The notes under the pieces: generated by a model
The model's input: the letters and a program-made list of their open reading frames with translations, nothing else
Databases searched by the model: none
Told to the model about the DNA's origin: nothing
Translations under genes and position numbers: made by a program
DNA from: Thiotrichales bacterium
Lineage (GTDB): Bacteria; Pseudomonadota; Gammaproteobacteria; Beggiatoales; Beggiatoaceae
Reading direction: 5' to 3'
Length of the DNA: 64,000 bases
Assembly (NCBI GenBank): GCA_016744475.1
Contig: JADGEH010000003.1
Location: 1-64,000 of the forward strand
Shown here: in pieces, positions 16,008 to 24,345 of the stretch
How positions within the stretch are numbered: position 1 is the first letter of the stretch
How the letters are laid out: every line of letters begins with the position of its first letter

Positions 16008-16637
16008 TTATTTGTCATCAACAACTGCGGGTCTGCGTAAATAGGCTAGAAAAAACTCGACGGTTTCTTCCGTGTTGGCTATACCCGCTAAACAATCGGT
16101 GTGGTTTTTCTGTAGCGTTTGCTGCATTTCAGCGACTAGATAGGGATGATGAAACTGCATCGTTGAAGTACGAATCACCCGTGCAGCCATCGGCACATCA
16201 TCAATAAAAAACTCGCCGCTGTCACAGCCATCACGAAGAATACCTTCTAAAATCATCGCCATACGTGCTAAATATTGCTCCACAGCGGTAAAATTTTGTT
16301 CTACCGCCAAACTACACAATTCATGGACTTGAGCTTCTTCTTGATAGCGAGCAACGGTGCGCTGATGCAGCTCTAATACATAAGCCCTAAAGCGCTCGCT
16401 GGCAGGCTGGGCACGTTGCGCAATGTCTCGCGCATGAACTTCGACCTCATCCAGCCAAATGCTGGCAATGCCTTCGATTAACGCGCCTTTACTGGGGAAA
16501 AAACGGTACACATTAGCCGATGACATTTTGCAGGCTTTAGCCACGTCTGCCATCGTGGTTTTTGCATAACCAAAATGGCGAAATTGCCGTTCTGCTTGTT
16601 CTAAAATCAAATGACGTGTGGTTTCAGGATCGCTCAT
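16008..16637 (-). CDS. TetR-family repressor of the RND operon
   Basis: A 209-residue regulator with an N-terminal TetR helix-turn-helix: 'AERQFRHFGYAKTTMADVAK' then 'SSANVYRFFPSKGALIEGI'. The C-terminal helical domain would bind an inducer. It precedes the membrane-fusion and permease genes on the same strand with about 118 bases between, which makes local repression of the efflux operon (and itself) the natural inference. The frame also opens from a TTG at 16697, adding 20 residues (MNYDKKYYLS...), but the ATG at 16637 before SDPETTRHLIL fits the family better. No operator palindrome stood out clearly by eye. Confidence 0.88.
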   Translation of the reverse strand: MSDPETTRHLILEQAERQFRHFGYAKTTMADVAKACKMSSANVYRFFPSKGALIEGIASIWLDEVEVHARDIAQRAQPASERFRAYVLELHQRTVARYQEEAQVHELCSLAVEQNFTAVEQYLARMAMILEGILRDGCDSGEFFIDDVPMAARVIRTSTMQFHHPYLVAEMQQTLQKNHTDCLAGIANTEETVEFFLAYLRRPAVVDDK

Positions 16638-16832
16638 AGGGGCAGGTTTAATCTCAATGCTGACAAGTGATAAATAATATTTTTTATCATAATTCAATTC
16701 TTCGCTGTCTACAATGGTTTAAATTAAGAAGGGAAATCCTTGGGTCAGCCTATCCAGTGACAAGCATTTTTAATCGGTCATGGCTTGTGTTCTAGCACTT
16801 CATCGCGATGAATTTTGGCAAAGCGAGAATCT

Positions 16833-18329
16833 TTACCTCACCACAAAGCCCCGTAATGCTGCCAGCTTCCCGCGCCGCGATGCATAGCCCGTCGCGTCAA
16901 TCAGCGCCTCCGCCTGGTCTAAATGCGCCTTGGCAGTCAGGTTTGTCGGCACACTGTCCAGGTTTTTAACATCGGGATGCTGTAACAAGGCGGCAAAACC
17001 CAAATGGGCATCCACCTCAAATAAGCGCATCTCGCCGCGCTGGGCTATCTGCAAGGCTTCTTGTAAATCCCGTTGTGCTGCCGCCATTGCCGATAAATCC
17101 GAACCGAATAAACCCAATTTTTTCCAACTAAAATGCTCATTACCACGCAAAATGCGTTTCCAATACACATCCAACAACGCCTCTTGATGCAAGCCTGCCC
17201 GACACCCATGCCCCACCGCTGCATACAAGGGTTGCAGGGTCTCGAAACTATCTGGGAATTCTTCCGCCTGATTTTTATAATATTCATACAAACGCCGCTG
17301 GGCTTCGCGCCAGACATCCGGCTTTGTTTGCAAACGAGCAGCGAAATGCTCACGAATCAGTGGATGGGTGTCGAATACTTTTAAAGCGATCCCCGTCTGG
17401 GCAGGGCTTGTGGCGGGTGCTTCTAAGTCAGCGTCTGGGCGGCTGTTCAATAAACGTGCTTCAGTCAAACGCTGTAACATCACAGTCCAATGCGTTTTAT
17501 CCAAGGCCGCCAGCTTTTCAAATCCCACCAGCGGCGGTTCCAACACCACCTTAATCTCTTCCCAATACACAGGTCTATCAAACAGACTTAACACCTGCAA
17601 AAAGGCGATGTCCGCGCTCTCCTCACCAAAAAACTGTTCATAAGAGCGCATCACCCGTTGCGCATGACCGCCGAAATATTCCACATCCGCCGCATCCAGC
17701 AAAGCCACTGCTTGATGACAACGCACATCACCGTCATGCAAAGCCTTTAACCAGGTGGCTAACAACACCAGCGCTAGACCGTGACCGCCAAATGCGTGAG
17801 AAGCCGCTTGCCGTTCTTGCGTCGTGCCCTGCACGCCTAGCGCTTGCAACAAAGCCGCGCCGTCCGCTGGTTCAAAAGCCTCCACCGCCACTTGCGTCAC
17901 GCCCTGCCAATCAAAACTAGGAATGGCTAAACGACTGGTGACCACCAGCAAACCAGGATTGTTCAAGGCCAAATCGTTCAGCAACCGCTCTAGTCCTGCG
18001 TCGCGCAGCTTGCCTTGCGGTGGCGCGTTGTGCTGCAAAGGTTCCATGCCGTCTAACACCAGCAGGCTTTTCTGTGCCTGCACCAGCGCCACCAGCCGCG
18101 CCGCTTTATCCTGCGCCGTGCCTACGTCTGGCTCGGCATCACCGAAAAACACCAGCGCATCATGCAGGAACATTTCTGAAGAAGCCTGCCGTGTTTCATC
18201 CGTGCCTTGGCTGTAAAAACTCCAGCCATAGACTGTTTCAAAATCTTTCCAGTGCTCAGCTTGTAATTGCTTAAGCCATGCTTTTAGCAGCGCGGTTTTG
18301 CCCGTGCCGCCAGCGGCGTGAAACAGCAT
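16833..18329 (-). CDS. STAND/NB-ARC-like NTPase with C-terminal helical repeats, N-terminus frameshifted from TIR gene
   Basis: A 498-residue frame with a P-loop (HAAGGTGKTALL) only seven residues after its ATG, a Walker B-like strand (KSLLVLDGMEPL), a sensor-like 'LLVVTSRL', a winged-helix-like middle region (HGLALVLLATWLKAL) and a TPR-like end (LDQAEALIDATGYASRRGKL). Such NTPases act as ligand-triggered switches in NLR-like defence and signalling proteins. The frame stays open upstream to 18533 without any ATG, GTG or TTG, and that region encodes the missing NTPase N-terminus (TGEVFVRREPELKQL). It overlaps the end of the TIR gene in the -1 frame, so the two are probably one TIR-NTPase gene split by a frameshift, or joined by programmed slippage. 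Confidence 0.75.
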   Translation of the reverse strand: MLFHAAGGTGKTALLKAWLKQLQAEHWKDFETVYGWSFYSQGTDETRQASSEMFLHDALVFFGDAEPDVGTAQDKAARLVALVQAQKSLLVLDGMEPLQHNAPPQGKLRDAGLERLLNDLALNNPGLLVVTSRLAIPSFDWQGVTQVAVEAFEPADGAALLQALGVQGTTQERQAASHAFGGHGLALVLLATWLKALHDGDVRCHQAVALLDAADVEYFGGHAQRVMRSYEQFFGEESADIAFLQVLSLFDRPVYWEEIKVVLEPPLVGFEKLAALDKTHWTVMLQRLTEARLLNSRPDADLEAPATSPAQTGIALKVFDTHPLIREHFAARLQTKPDVWREAQRRLYEYYKNQAEEFPDSFETLQPLYAAVGHGCRAGLHQEALLDVYWKRILRGNEHFSWKKLGLFGSDLSAMAAAQRDLQEALQIAQRGEMRLFEVDAHLGFAALLQHPDVKNLDSVPTNLTAKAHLDQAEALIDATGYASRRGKLAALRGFVVR

Positions 18330-18484
18330 GATGTTCTGCCCTGCATCAGCGCAGGCGGTATTTAGTTGTTTAAGCTCTGGCTCGCGGCGTACAAATACCT
18401 CGCCTGTATTCCGCTTTAGAATCGTGGATAGGGAGGCTTGCGCAGGTTTAGCCCCAGCCGCTGGCGCGGATGGTGTGGGTGGGG

Positions 18485-19261
18485 CTAGTTGGGGTAAGTG
18501 CGACCCGTGGATTTTTCGATGAGAGCGCGAAGTTTAGGCACTTGAAGCGAGGCTTCTTTTTCTTCAGCATATTGTAGTAATTGCTTGGCTTTTGTGGCTT
18601 GCCCCACACCGTCTGCTATCACGCCATTGGTGACACGATATTTAAATATCACCTCATCAAACATGGCAGATAACATATTGCTTAAACGATCATGCAACCA
18701 TTCAGACAAGTCATCAGCATCCGATGTTTCATTCGTTGCTGGCGTTTGGGTGGGTGTGGGTGCTGGGTTTGGAGGCGCGGGTCTGTCATGGGCGGGGGTT
18801 ACCGTTGCCGCGCCGGGGAAAGCGGGTTTTCTGTGTGGTCTGCGTGACTGCCCGGTGATAATGGAGGTCAGTTGTTCACGCAATGCTTGTCCTGCTTTGC
18901 TTTCATCTACGCCCACCAAATCAATATATATCATTTGCGATAACAAACCGTCTAAATCACATTTACCGATACGCACGGGAATCAATAAACCTTTTTCGCC
19001 TTTCGGGTCTTGACGAAACGCGGCTTGCCATTCGGGGTGGGTGAATTGCGCGTCTAAATCATGTTGTGATAACACCGCAATCGTGCGTGGTGCATTTTTA
19101 GCCGCTTCCTGCATGGCATGGACAAAGTTGTTGCCGGCATTAAAATCCCAGACTTGAATAATGGTGCTATAACCCATTTGTTCGACTTCCCAGGCGATCC
19201 ATTCCGCCCAAGATTCGTCTTTACCGTTGTAGCTGATAAAAAAATCTTTTTTGTCACTCAT
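18485..19261 (-). CDS. TIR-domain protein with C-terminal helical domain
   Basis: 258 residues. Residues 1 to about 140 form a bacterial TIR domain of the TIR_2 type: 'DFFISYNGKDESWAEWIAWE', 'EVEQMGYSTIIQVWDFNAG', 'RTIAVLSQHDL', 'HPEWQAAFRQDPKGEKGLLI' and 'YIDLVG'. Bacterial TIR domains typically hydrolyse NAD+ or make cyclic ADP-ribose signals in anti-phage systems. A Pro/Thr-rich linker (about 145-190) leads to a helical end (LSNMLSAMFDEVIFKYRVTN...ATKAKQLLQYAEEKE) that resembles effector-associated or death-like adaptor domains. The stop at 18485 is 155 bases before the NTPase ATG, but NTPase-like sequence begins in the -1 frame within the TIR gene's last codons. A repeat island lies upstream. 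Confidence 0.85.
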   Translation of the reverse strand: MSDKKDFFISYNGKDESWAEWIAWEVEQMGYSTIIQVWDFNAGNNFVHAMQEAAKNAPRTIAVLSQHDLDAQFTHPEWQAAFRQDPKGEKGLLIPVRIGKCDLDGLLSQMIYIDLVGVDESKAGQALREQLTSIITGQSRRPHRKPAFPGAATVTPAHDRPAPPNPAPTPTQTPATNETSDADDLSEWLHDRLSNMLSAMFDEVIFKYRVTNGVIADGVGQATKAKQLLQYAEEKEASLQVPKLRALIEKSTGRTYPN

Positions 19262-19449
19262 GCTATTTAGTTCCTTGATGATCTATTTTTTTCACAAAAA
19301 TCTCTGTGCTTGTGTACCGATGCCTGGATATAGAGAATATAAGTCAGTTGTACGACACACTTTTTTCTGACGGTCAATTTTTCAGCTCTCATATCAATCT
19401 GTCTCGTATCACTGATTTATTGTCTCTATAGTAATGCCATCCAGTAGGG

Positions 19450-19786
19450 CCACTGCCATTTAAGTGAAGGGTTTTTAGCCCCAACGGGGTGGCCTCTATA
19501 TAGCCAAAGTACATGAGTTGTAAGACTGCCAGTCCTTGAAGGACTGGCAGTCTTGGGTTCGGCAGAGTTTAAGTCCTACGAATGATATATTTTAGCTATA
19601 TAGCCCAGGGCAACGTCCTGGGTTCAGTCGATGAGACCCACCCAGCCCTGAAAGGGCGCAATAAAGTAGCATTGCGTTTTATGTCGCCCTTTCAGGGCTG
19701 GGTGTCTTCTATCCGTTTAACCTAGGGCGTTGCCCTAGGCTATAGAGATGACGCCCCTTTGGGGCTTCACTGAATGACAGTGATAC
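19450..19786. repeat. Palindromic repeat cluster, family G, copy 1 (interrupted by E3)
   Basis: A string of palindromes: AGCCCCAACGGGGT, CCCAGGGCAACGTCCTGGG, CAGCCCTGAAAGGGCG paired with CGCCCTTTCAGGGCTG, CCTAGGGCGTTGCCCTAGG and GCCCCTTTGGGGC. The same units in the same order are at 24569-24799. In this copy the sequence between the first and second palindrome is interrupted by a family E element. Confidence 0.75.
19496..19603. mobile_element. Small hairpin element, family E, copy 3, nested in family G
   Basis: 108 bases bounded by CTATATAG at both ends, with the same perfect 16-bp stem as E1 and E2. Its flanks continue the family G cluster (…GGTGGCCT before, CCCAGGGCAACG after), so it looks inserted at a TATA within that cluster. 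Confidence 0.8.
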
Positions 19787-19808
19787 GGCGCATGGAAACA
19801 TGAGTTAA

Positions 19809-19966
19809 GAGCCTATACGAAAACGGGATAATCGGCTGCAAATCCGCCCTTTTGGTCAGGTTTTCCGCTTTTTTTCGTTACACGCCCGCTATTCGCCTTA
19901 AAAAACCGAAAAACCTGCCTCAAAATAGCGCATTTTCGCTTCGATTCCCCATCTTCGTATAGGCTC
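19809..19966. mobile_element. MITE-like element, type A, copy A2
   Basis: 158 bases with perfect 13-bp inverted ends GAGCCTATACGAA / TTCGTATAGGCTC, interior AAACGGGATAATCGGCTGCA...TTTTCCGCTTTTTTTCGTTA...ACCGAAAAACCTGCCTC. It is near-identical to A1 (reversed) and to the copy at the window end. Confidence 0.85.
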
Positions 19967-20168
19967 CAAACATCGTTTGGAAATGCTGGCGTTCTTTTGC
20001 GCCTCTTGCGCCGTTTACGTGGCCTTTTAAAGCGGATAGCTTGAGTCGTACCACTGAGATCATTTCGCTATATATCGGTACTGACCGCAACGCGGTCAAG
20101 ACGGCATTCTCATGCGGCGCATGGGAACGAGTTAAAGTTGATGTCAGAAGCTTCGGGGGAAAATATTT

Positions 20169-20426
20169 ATGTACACGCTGACTTTTAGCCGTAGCGCGGT
20201 CAAAGCATTACAAGGAATGCCGCGCAATACCGCTGCTTTAATTCGCGCCAAGTTAGATATATTGGCAAATGACCCTCAAGCTCTGAAAAATAATATCAAA
20301 AAACTCACTGGACGCTCTGGTTATCGGTTACGAGTCGGTGAGTGGCGCATTATTTATACTTTGCAAAATGATATGCTGGAAATTCACGTTATCGACATCG
20401 GTTCACGCGGAGATATTTACCAATGA
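20169..20426 (+). CDS. RelE/ParE-family toxin
   Basis: An 85-residue RelE-superfamily protein: 'YTLTFSRSAVKALQGMPRNT' at the N-terminus and 'KLTGRSGYRLRVGEWRIIYT' with the basic core and 'HVIDIGSRGDIY' end typical of RelE mRNA interferases. RelE toxins cut ribosome-bound mRNA; ParE relatives poison gyrase, and the YRLRVGEWRIIY motif points to RelE. The toxin comes first and overlaps the antitoxin start by four bases (ATGA), the reverse of the classical order but common with Xre antitoxins. A GGGGGA site precedes the ATG. Confidence 0.9.
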   Translation: MYTLTFSRSAVKALQGMPRNTAALIRAKLDILANDPQALKNNIKKLTGRSGYRLRVGEWRIIYTLQNDMLEIHVIDIGSRGDIYQ

Positions 20427-20782
20427 ACGCGCAATTTATCGAAAAAGACGGGCACCGCGAATGGGCGATATTGCCATATGCCACTTATCAAAGCTTGTTG
20501 GAGGCTTATGAAATGCTGCATGACATTCAAGCGTTTGATGCTGCCATTGCTCGAAGAGAAGAACAAATCCCGGCGGCTTACGTAGACCGTCTGTTAAGCG
20601 GAGAATCGCCGATACGGGTATGGCGAGAATACCGACGCATGAGCCAGGACGCATTGGCGCTGGCATGTGGGGTGGCGGGCAACATCATCTTAGCTGTCGA
20701 AGAGCAGAACATCCCATTGGAAGTGGAGCTATGCAGTAAAATTGCCCGCAGCCTTAATGTGGACATAGATGAACTCAGGTAG
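20423..20782 (+). CDS. Xre-family HTH antitoxin partner
   Basis: A 119-residue protein. The N-terminal half (IEKDGHREWAILPYATYQSL, then LLEAYEMLHDIQAFDAAIAR) resembles Phd/YefM-like toxin-binding antitoxin segments; the C-terminal half (VWREYRRMSQDALALACGVA...LCSKIARSLNVDIDEL) is an Xre-type helix-turn-helix, though the second helix region is atypical. It would neutralise the RelE-like protein and repress the operon. It is translationally coupled to the toxin by the ATGA overlap. The module stands between a repeat island and housekeeping genes, a usual position for a mobile stability cassette. Confidence 0.85.
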   Translation: MNAQFIEKDGHREWAILPYATYQSLLEAYEMLHDIQAFDAAIARREEQIPAAYVDRLLSGESPIRVWREYRRMSQDALALACGVAGNIILAVEEQNIPLEVELCSKIARSLNVDIDELR

Positions 20783-20836
20783 ACCGGATAAGTCCCGCCT
20801 CATCCGCTAAAACCGCTAAAAAACAGCTACCTGAAA

Positions 20837-21379
20837 CTAAGGCTCTTCTAGTAAAAGCGCATGCTCGCGTGCCAGTTTGACGTAATGCAGGGCGGAATAA
20901 TCAAAATAATCCATTTCTTGTGGGCTGAGTGGGCGGGCTTTTTGGGCGGGACTGCCGCGCCATAAATAACCGCCTTCTAAGGTTTTCCCCGGTGAGACTA
21001 AACTGCCTGCCGCCAGCAAGGTATAAGGTTCGATCACGGCACCGTCTAAGATGATGGAGCCAATGCCAATCAAGCAGTGATGCTGGATGACGCAGGCATG
21101 AAGGTTGACGTTATGCCCCACCGTGATGTCATGTTCGAGGATTAAGGGTCGCCCACCAGGGCAATGATGGCTGTCGTGGGTAACATGCAGCACGCTGCCG
21201 TCTTGCACATTGGTGCGGGCGCCTATCTCGATGTGATTGACATCCCCGCGTAGTACACTCATCGGCCAAATCGAGGCTTCTTTTTCAATGGTCACTTGCC
21301 CTGCGACCAAGGCCAGTGGATCGATGTAGGCATCGTAGGCGATGTTTGGGCGGTGTCCTGCATAATTACGAATCGTCAT
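20837..21379 (-). CDS. Gamma-class carbonic anhydrase-like protein (YrdA/PaaY family)
   Basis: A 180-residue left-handed parallel beta-helix protein built of hexapeptide repeats (VTIEKEASIWPMSVLRGDVN, IEIGARTNVQDGSVLHVT, HDITVGHNVNLHACVI). Conserved metal-ligand histidines are visible in 'HVTHDSHH', 'VGHNVNLHA' and 'QHHCLIG'. The family includes gamma carbonic anhydrases and zinc-binding relatives of uncertain activity. The ATG shares one base with the dacB stop, so it is co-transcribed with dacB. Confidence 0.9.
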   Translation of the reverse strand: MTIRNYAGHRPNIAYDAYIDPLALVAGQVTIEKEASIWPMSVLRGDVNHIEIGARTNVQDGSVLHVTHDSHHCPGGRPLILEHDITVGHNVNLHACVIQHHCLIGIGSIILDGAVIEPYTLLAAGSLVSPGKTLEGGYLWRGSPAQKARPLSPQEMDYFDYSALHYVKLAREHALLLEEP

Positions 21380-22938
21380 TATTTATCCTGCGCTTGGGTG
21401 CTTTTATCTAACAGGCTGCTGATCACTGGCGGTTGGGAAGGGATGGCAGGCACTCCGCGACTGTTGAAAACGGCGTGGATGATTTGATCTTCGATTTTAT
21501 CGGCGCCCGTATAGCCACAACGATTATTTGTGAGGAAAAAGGCAAAAGCGTAGAGTTTGCCTTTGCTATCAGGGACATATCCGGCTAAGGTGCTCACGCC
21601 TTTTAAACTGCCTGTTTTTGCACGCACTTTGCCGCGTGCGGGAGAGTTTTTCAAACGGCGGGAATGTGCGCCTCGTGCGCCCATGACGCGCAGCGATGAA
21701 ATGAAATCAGGGCCGATGTCGAAACGCGGGTACATGTAGCGCAGCAAGTCTGTCATGGTGCGGGCGGTGAAACGATTTTGGCGGGATAAACCTGAACCGT
21801 CCGTGACATTTAAGCCCTGCGTGCTGATCTTGGCTTGCTGTAAAAAGGCATATTCTAGTTTTAAGGCATCTTGGTGTGAGGCGGGTTTTTTGGTTTTGTA
21901 GGCTTGAGCGGCAATGGTTTTGAGAATTTGTTCGGCAATGTGGTTGCTGGAGTAGGTGTTGAGTTCTTTCAAAATCAAGGATAAGGGGGCAGAAGTATGC
22001 TCATACAAATAATACGAGGAGACGAGCTGCTGGCTGACCTTTGAACGTCCGCGTACTGTAATGCCGGCTTTATTGAGAAAATAACGAAATGTTTCTGTGG
22101 TGTAACGTGCCGGATTATCAATATTTAAAAAGCCGACTTGGGCTTTCGTACCGAGCAGCAAACGCCCGTGAATTTCGATAGGTAACGCGCCACTCCCTGC
22201 TTGTGTTGCGGGTATGAGCGCTTTACGTTTTGCCCAAAAACTTCTGCGCCCACGGTTTTTGCGAGTATCCGCTATCGTTAGCCCTTGATTGTCCAGTTTC
22301 ATGTACGCTGGTGCAGGCTCAATCCAAGCGCGGATAGGATCGCCGACTTCAAGTCCCGGCAAAGCATGTACCGTGATGCTGTTGAGATTGAGCGAGAGCG
22401 CACCAATTTTGGCATCATAAGCCCGTTGGCTACGGACTTTTTTCCAGGAAGGTGCACGATCATAGCCGTCAAACAGATGCACATCTGCGATAATGCCGCC
22501 GGTGATTTCCGTAATGCCGCTGCGTTTTAAGCTATTGGCGATGCGCCATAAATCTTCACTGCGCAACATGGGATCACCGCCACCACGAATGACTAAGTGA
22601 CCATCAATGCGGTGTTGCTGGCGTTCTCCGGTGTAGCGAATTTGGGTGTGGAAACGAAACTCGGGCCCTAGATAATGCAGAGCCGCTGCGGTGGTGAGAA
22701 TTTTTTGGATGGAAGCGGGTAACAAAGGTGTGTCGGCATTGCGGCTATAAATCACCTTGCCATCTGTCACGGACACAATGCGGATGGCGGTTTGTTCATC
22801 ATCTAAGCATTGAGCGCTTAAAGCCCGATTAATATCCTGCTCTAAATGGCTCGCAAAGCTATTGCAGGCCATCAAAAGCCATGCAACAGGCAGGAAAAAA
22901 TAACGGGCGCGTTGAGTTAATAATTGTGGATAAAACAT
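21379..22938 (-). CDS. dacB: D-Ala-D-Ala carboxypeptidase/endopeptidase (PBP4, DacB)
   Basis: A 519-residue periplasmic penicillin-binding protein 4 that trims D-Ala from, or cuts cross-links in, peptidoglycan. The serine-hydrolase motifs are complete: SxxK as S-I-Q-K (Ser at about residue 76), SxN as 'SSNHIAEQ', and KTG as 'RAKTGSLKGVSTLAGY'. A signal peptide (FLPVAWLLMACNSFASH) precedes the domain, with a Cys inside it. The frame opens nine codons earlier, but the ATG at 22938 has GAGGA upstream at proper spacing. It overlaps the gamma-CA start by one base. Confidence 0.93.
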   Translation of the reverse strand: MFYPQLLTQRARYFFLPVAWLLMACNSFASHLEQDINRALSAQCLDDEQTAIRIVSVTDGKVIYSRNADTPLLPASIQKILTTAAALHYLGPEFRFHTQIRYTGERQQHRIDGHLVIRGGGDPMLRSEDLWRIANSLKRSGITEITGGIIADVHLFDGYDRAPSWKKVRSQRAYDAKIGALSLNLNSITVHALPGLEVGDPIRAWIEPAPAYMKLDNQGLTIADTRKNRGRRSFWAKRKALIPATQAGSGALPIEIHGRLLLGTKAQVGFLNIDNPARYTTETFRYFLNKAGITVRGRSKVSQQLVSSYYLYEHTSAPLSLILKELNTYSSNHIAEQILKTIAAQAYKTKKPASHQDALKLEYAFLQQAKISTQGLNVTDGSGLSRQNRFTARTMTDLLRYMYPRFDIGPDFISSLRVMGARGAHSRRLKNSPARGKVRAKTGSLKGVSTLAGYVPDSKGKLYAFAFFLTNNRCGYTGADKIEDQIIHAVFNSRGVPAIPSQPPVISSLLDKSTQAQDK

Positions 22939-23026
22939 GAAGTGTTCCTCATATAAAGTCACCAAATGGTGTTTGGCATTCTAGTGAAGTTTCTTTTTTG
23001 TACCAAACTATTTTATGATTCTCTAT

Positions 23027-23112
23027 TAGACAGGTTATTTGGGTCAGCGTTGTAGCGAAAAGCAGTGGAATTGAAGCTGATATTTCGTTCTTCAAAAAAG
23101 ATCGGAAAAGCA
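23027..23112. mobile_element. Degraded type B MITE-like fragment
   Basis: TAGACAGGTTATTTGGGTCA followed by GCGTTGTAGCGAAAAGCAGT parallels the left half of the type B element at 6888 (TAGACTTGTTGCGAGGGGTC, then AGCATCGTAGCGAAAAGGTG). The right end is not recognisable. It occupies the gap upstream of dacB and of the membrane protein gene at 23183. Confidence 0.45.
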
Positions 23113-23182
23113 GCATCCTATCTACTGTGACAGCACCACATAACCCGCCTATTTCCCCCTCACCCTTAAATAAAGTCAATTC

Positions 23183-23710
23183 ATGACCAACCCCTTACAA
23201 GCCCTATGGCGTACATTTTTTGATATGTGTCGCTATCGCGTAAAACCTCAAGAACTGCCGTATTCCCCACAGTTTTTGCAGGTGTTATTACTGTTATACA
23301 GCCTAGTGAATTTACTGCTGGCGTGGCTGATGCAGCCGTTTTATCTAGCGGTGCTCAGTGCGGTGGTGCAAACCCTATTGCTCGTCGTGTTGACCTGGAG
23401 CTTATTACGCATCGTTGGTCATCAAGTCCGCTTGAATCAAACCTTGATTGCGTTGGTGGGCACGGGCTTATTGTTTTCCTTATTAAATTTGCCACTGGGG
23501 GTGTGGATTGTCAGTGTGCAACAAGATGATATGGCACCCGTGCTCCCCGTATTCATGTTGTTATTATTAGTCGGCTGGAATCTCAGTGTGTATGCGCACA
23601 TTCTGCGCCATGCTTTATCCACCCATTTTTTCTTCGGCTTTTTGCTGGCGTTTACTTTATCGCTACTCAGCGGCAGCATTTTGAATGCTTTAACCGGGCC
23701 TGCCCTCTGA
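23183..23710 (+). CDS. Hypothetical Yip1-like membrane protein
   Basis: A 175-residue very hydrophobic protein with about five membrane segments (around 30-50, 52-75, 85-110, 120-140 and 145-170). The N-terminus 'PLQALWRTFFDMCRYRVKPQ' followed by 'ELPYSPQFLQVLLLLY' resembles Yip1-domain and similar small multipass families, but I cannot place it firmly. It ends at a perfect 16-bp hairpin shared with the convergent gene. No clear Shine-Dalgarno precedes the ATG. Function unknown. Confidence 0.6.
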   Translation: MTNPLQALWRTFFDMCRYRVKPQELPYSPQFLQVLLLLYSLVNLLLAWLMQPFYLAVLSAVVQTLLLVVLTWSLLRIVGHQVRLNQTLIALVGTGLLFSLLNLPLGVWIVSVQQDDMAPVLPVFMLLLLVGWNLSVYAHILRHALSTHFFFGFLLAFTLSLLSGSILNALTGPAL

Positions 23711-23711
23711 A

Positions 23712-23750
23712 TTTAGGAATAACACCGCTTCAAACGGTGTTATTCCTAAA
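23712..23750. terminator. Bidirectional terminator-like hairpin
   Basis: Perfect 16-bp stem TTTAGGAATAACACCG / CGGTGTTATTCCTAAA with a seven-base loop, between two convergent genes. The A/T-rich outer stem (AAA...TTT) gives short T-runs in both directions. Confidence 0.65.
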
Positions 23751-23781
23751 GTGCTACAAACCCGATGATACGTTTTTTAAA

Positions 23782-24345
23782 CTACAGCGCACCGCGTCCT
23801 TCGCGTTTAATATCCGCCGTATATGCTTGAGCTTGTTCTAAGCTGACCGCTTCGCCTTCTGCTTGATAGCCTTTTAAGGCTTGATATAACACTTGCACTT
23901 TTTGCGCTGACGACATTTTCTTGAAATCACTTTTTTCTAACAGTGCTTCATCCATTAATTTATTCCAGACCAAGCCTTCTTCCAAAGGCATCAAAGAAAA
24001 CTGAATCCCTTCAAGTTCAACCACCACTGCTTTAGTCAGGTTTAAGACGTACAAAATGGCTAACATATCAGCAGAGAAATCCGCTTTATACAGTGATACT
24101 AAAGCGGATAAATCTTCCACCCGATCTAACCACCCCGCTAACATCAGCAATTTGTCTTCTTTTGACAGCATGATGGTTTGTTCCATCACTATCGAAGGCA
24201 CTTTTCGATGTCCAGACGCATCACCCGCTTCAGCTTCGACCAATGCCAAGCGCCCACGATAGCCCACCACACCCGCTTCATCCGTCGTATCTAATACATT
24301 GATGTCGAGCAGCCGTTCTTTCTTTTCATATTCTTTAATGATCAT
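23782..24345 (-). CDS. Hypothetical soluble protein
   Basis: A 187-residue acidic, mostly helical protein with no signal peptide or membrane segment. Segments such as 'LSKEDKLLMLAGWLDRVEDL' and 'DFSADMLAILYVLNLTKAVV' look like a folded alpha/beta protein. I recognise no family. A good ribosome-binding site (AAAGGA) precedes the ATG at 24345, supporting a real gene. It is single, between a terminator-like hairpin and a repeat region. Confidence 0.6.
   Translation of the reverse strand: MIIKEYEKKERLLDINVLDTTDEAGVVGYRGRLALVEAEAGDASGHRKVPSIVMEQTIMLSKEDKLLMLAGWLDRVEDLSALVSLYKADFSADMLAILYVLNLTKAVVVELEGIQFSLMPLEEGLVWNKLMDEALLEKSDFKKMSSAQKVQVLYQALKGYQAEGEAVSLEQAQAYTADIKREGRGAL

Larger units (their letters stand above)
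19262..20168. other. Repeat island between the TIR gene and the toxin-antitoxin pair
   Basis: About 900 bases with no supportable gene. It contains a cluster of GC-rich palindromes (family G, 19450-19786), a family E element inserted in it (19496-19603), type A element A2 (19809-19966), a degraded family F piece (about 20044-20070) and a last palindrome ATGCGGCGCAT with CCGCAACGCGG near 20086-20130. Nested insertion suggests long-term accumulation of small mobile or repeated sequences. Confidence 0.65.

Noticed and set aside
17045-18274. Several plus-strand frames of 76-130 codons opposite the NTPase
   Set aside because: All are antisense shadows of the NTPase coding sequence with Pro/Ser/Cys-rich composition.
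16833-18329. The NTPase as part of a type III-E or other CRISPR-CHAT (craspase) system
   Set aside because: No gRAMP/Cas7-11-like gene or array nearby and the CHAT genes are 12 kb or more away with signal peptides, pointing to export.
19450-20140. CRISPR array
   Set aside because: Repeated palindromes are of different sequences and irregular spacing, with no constant repeat-spacer unit; no cas gene in the window.
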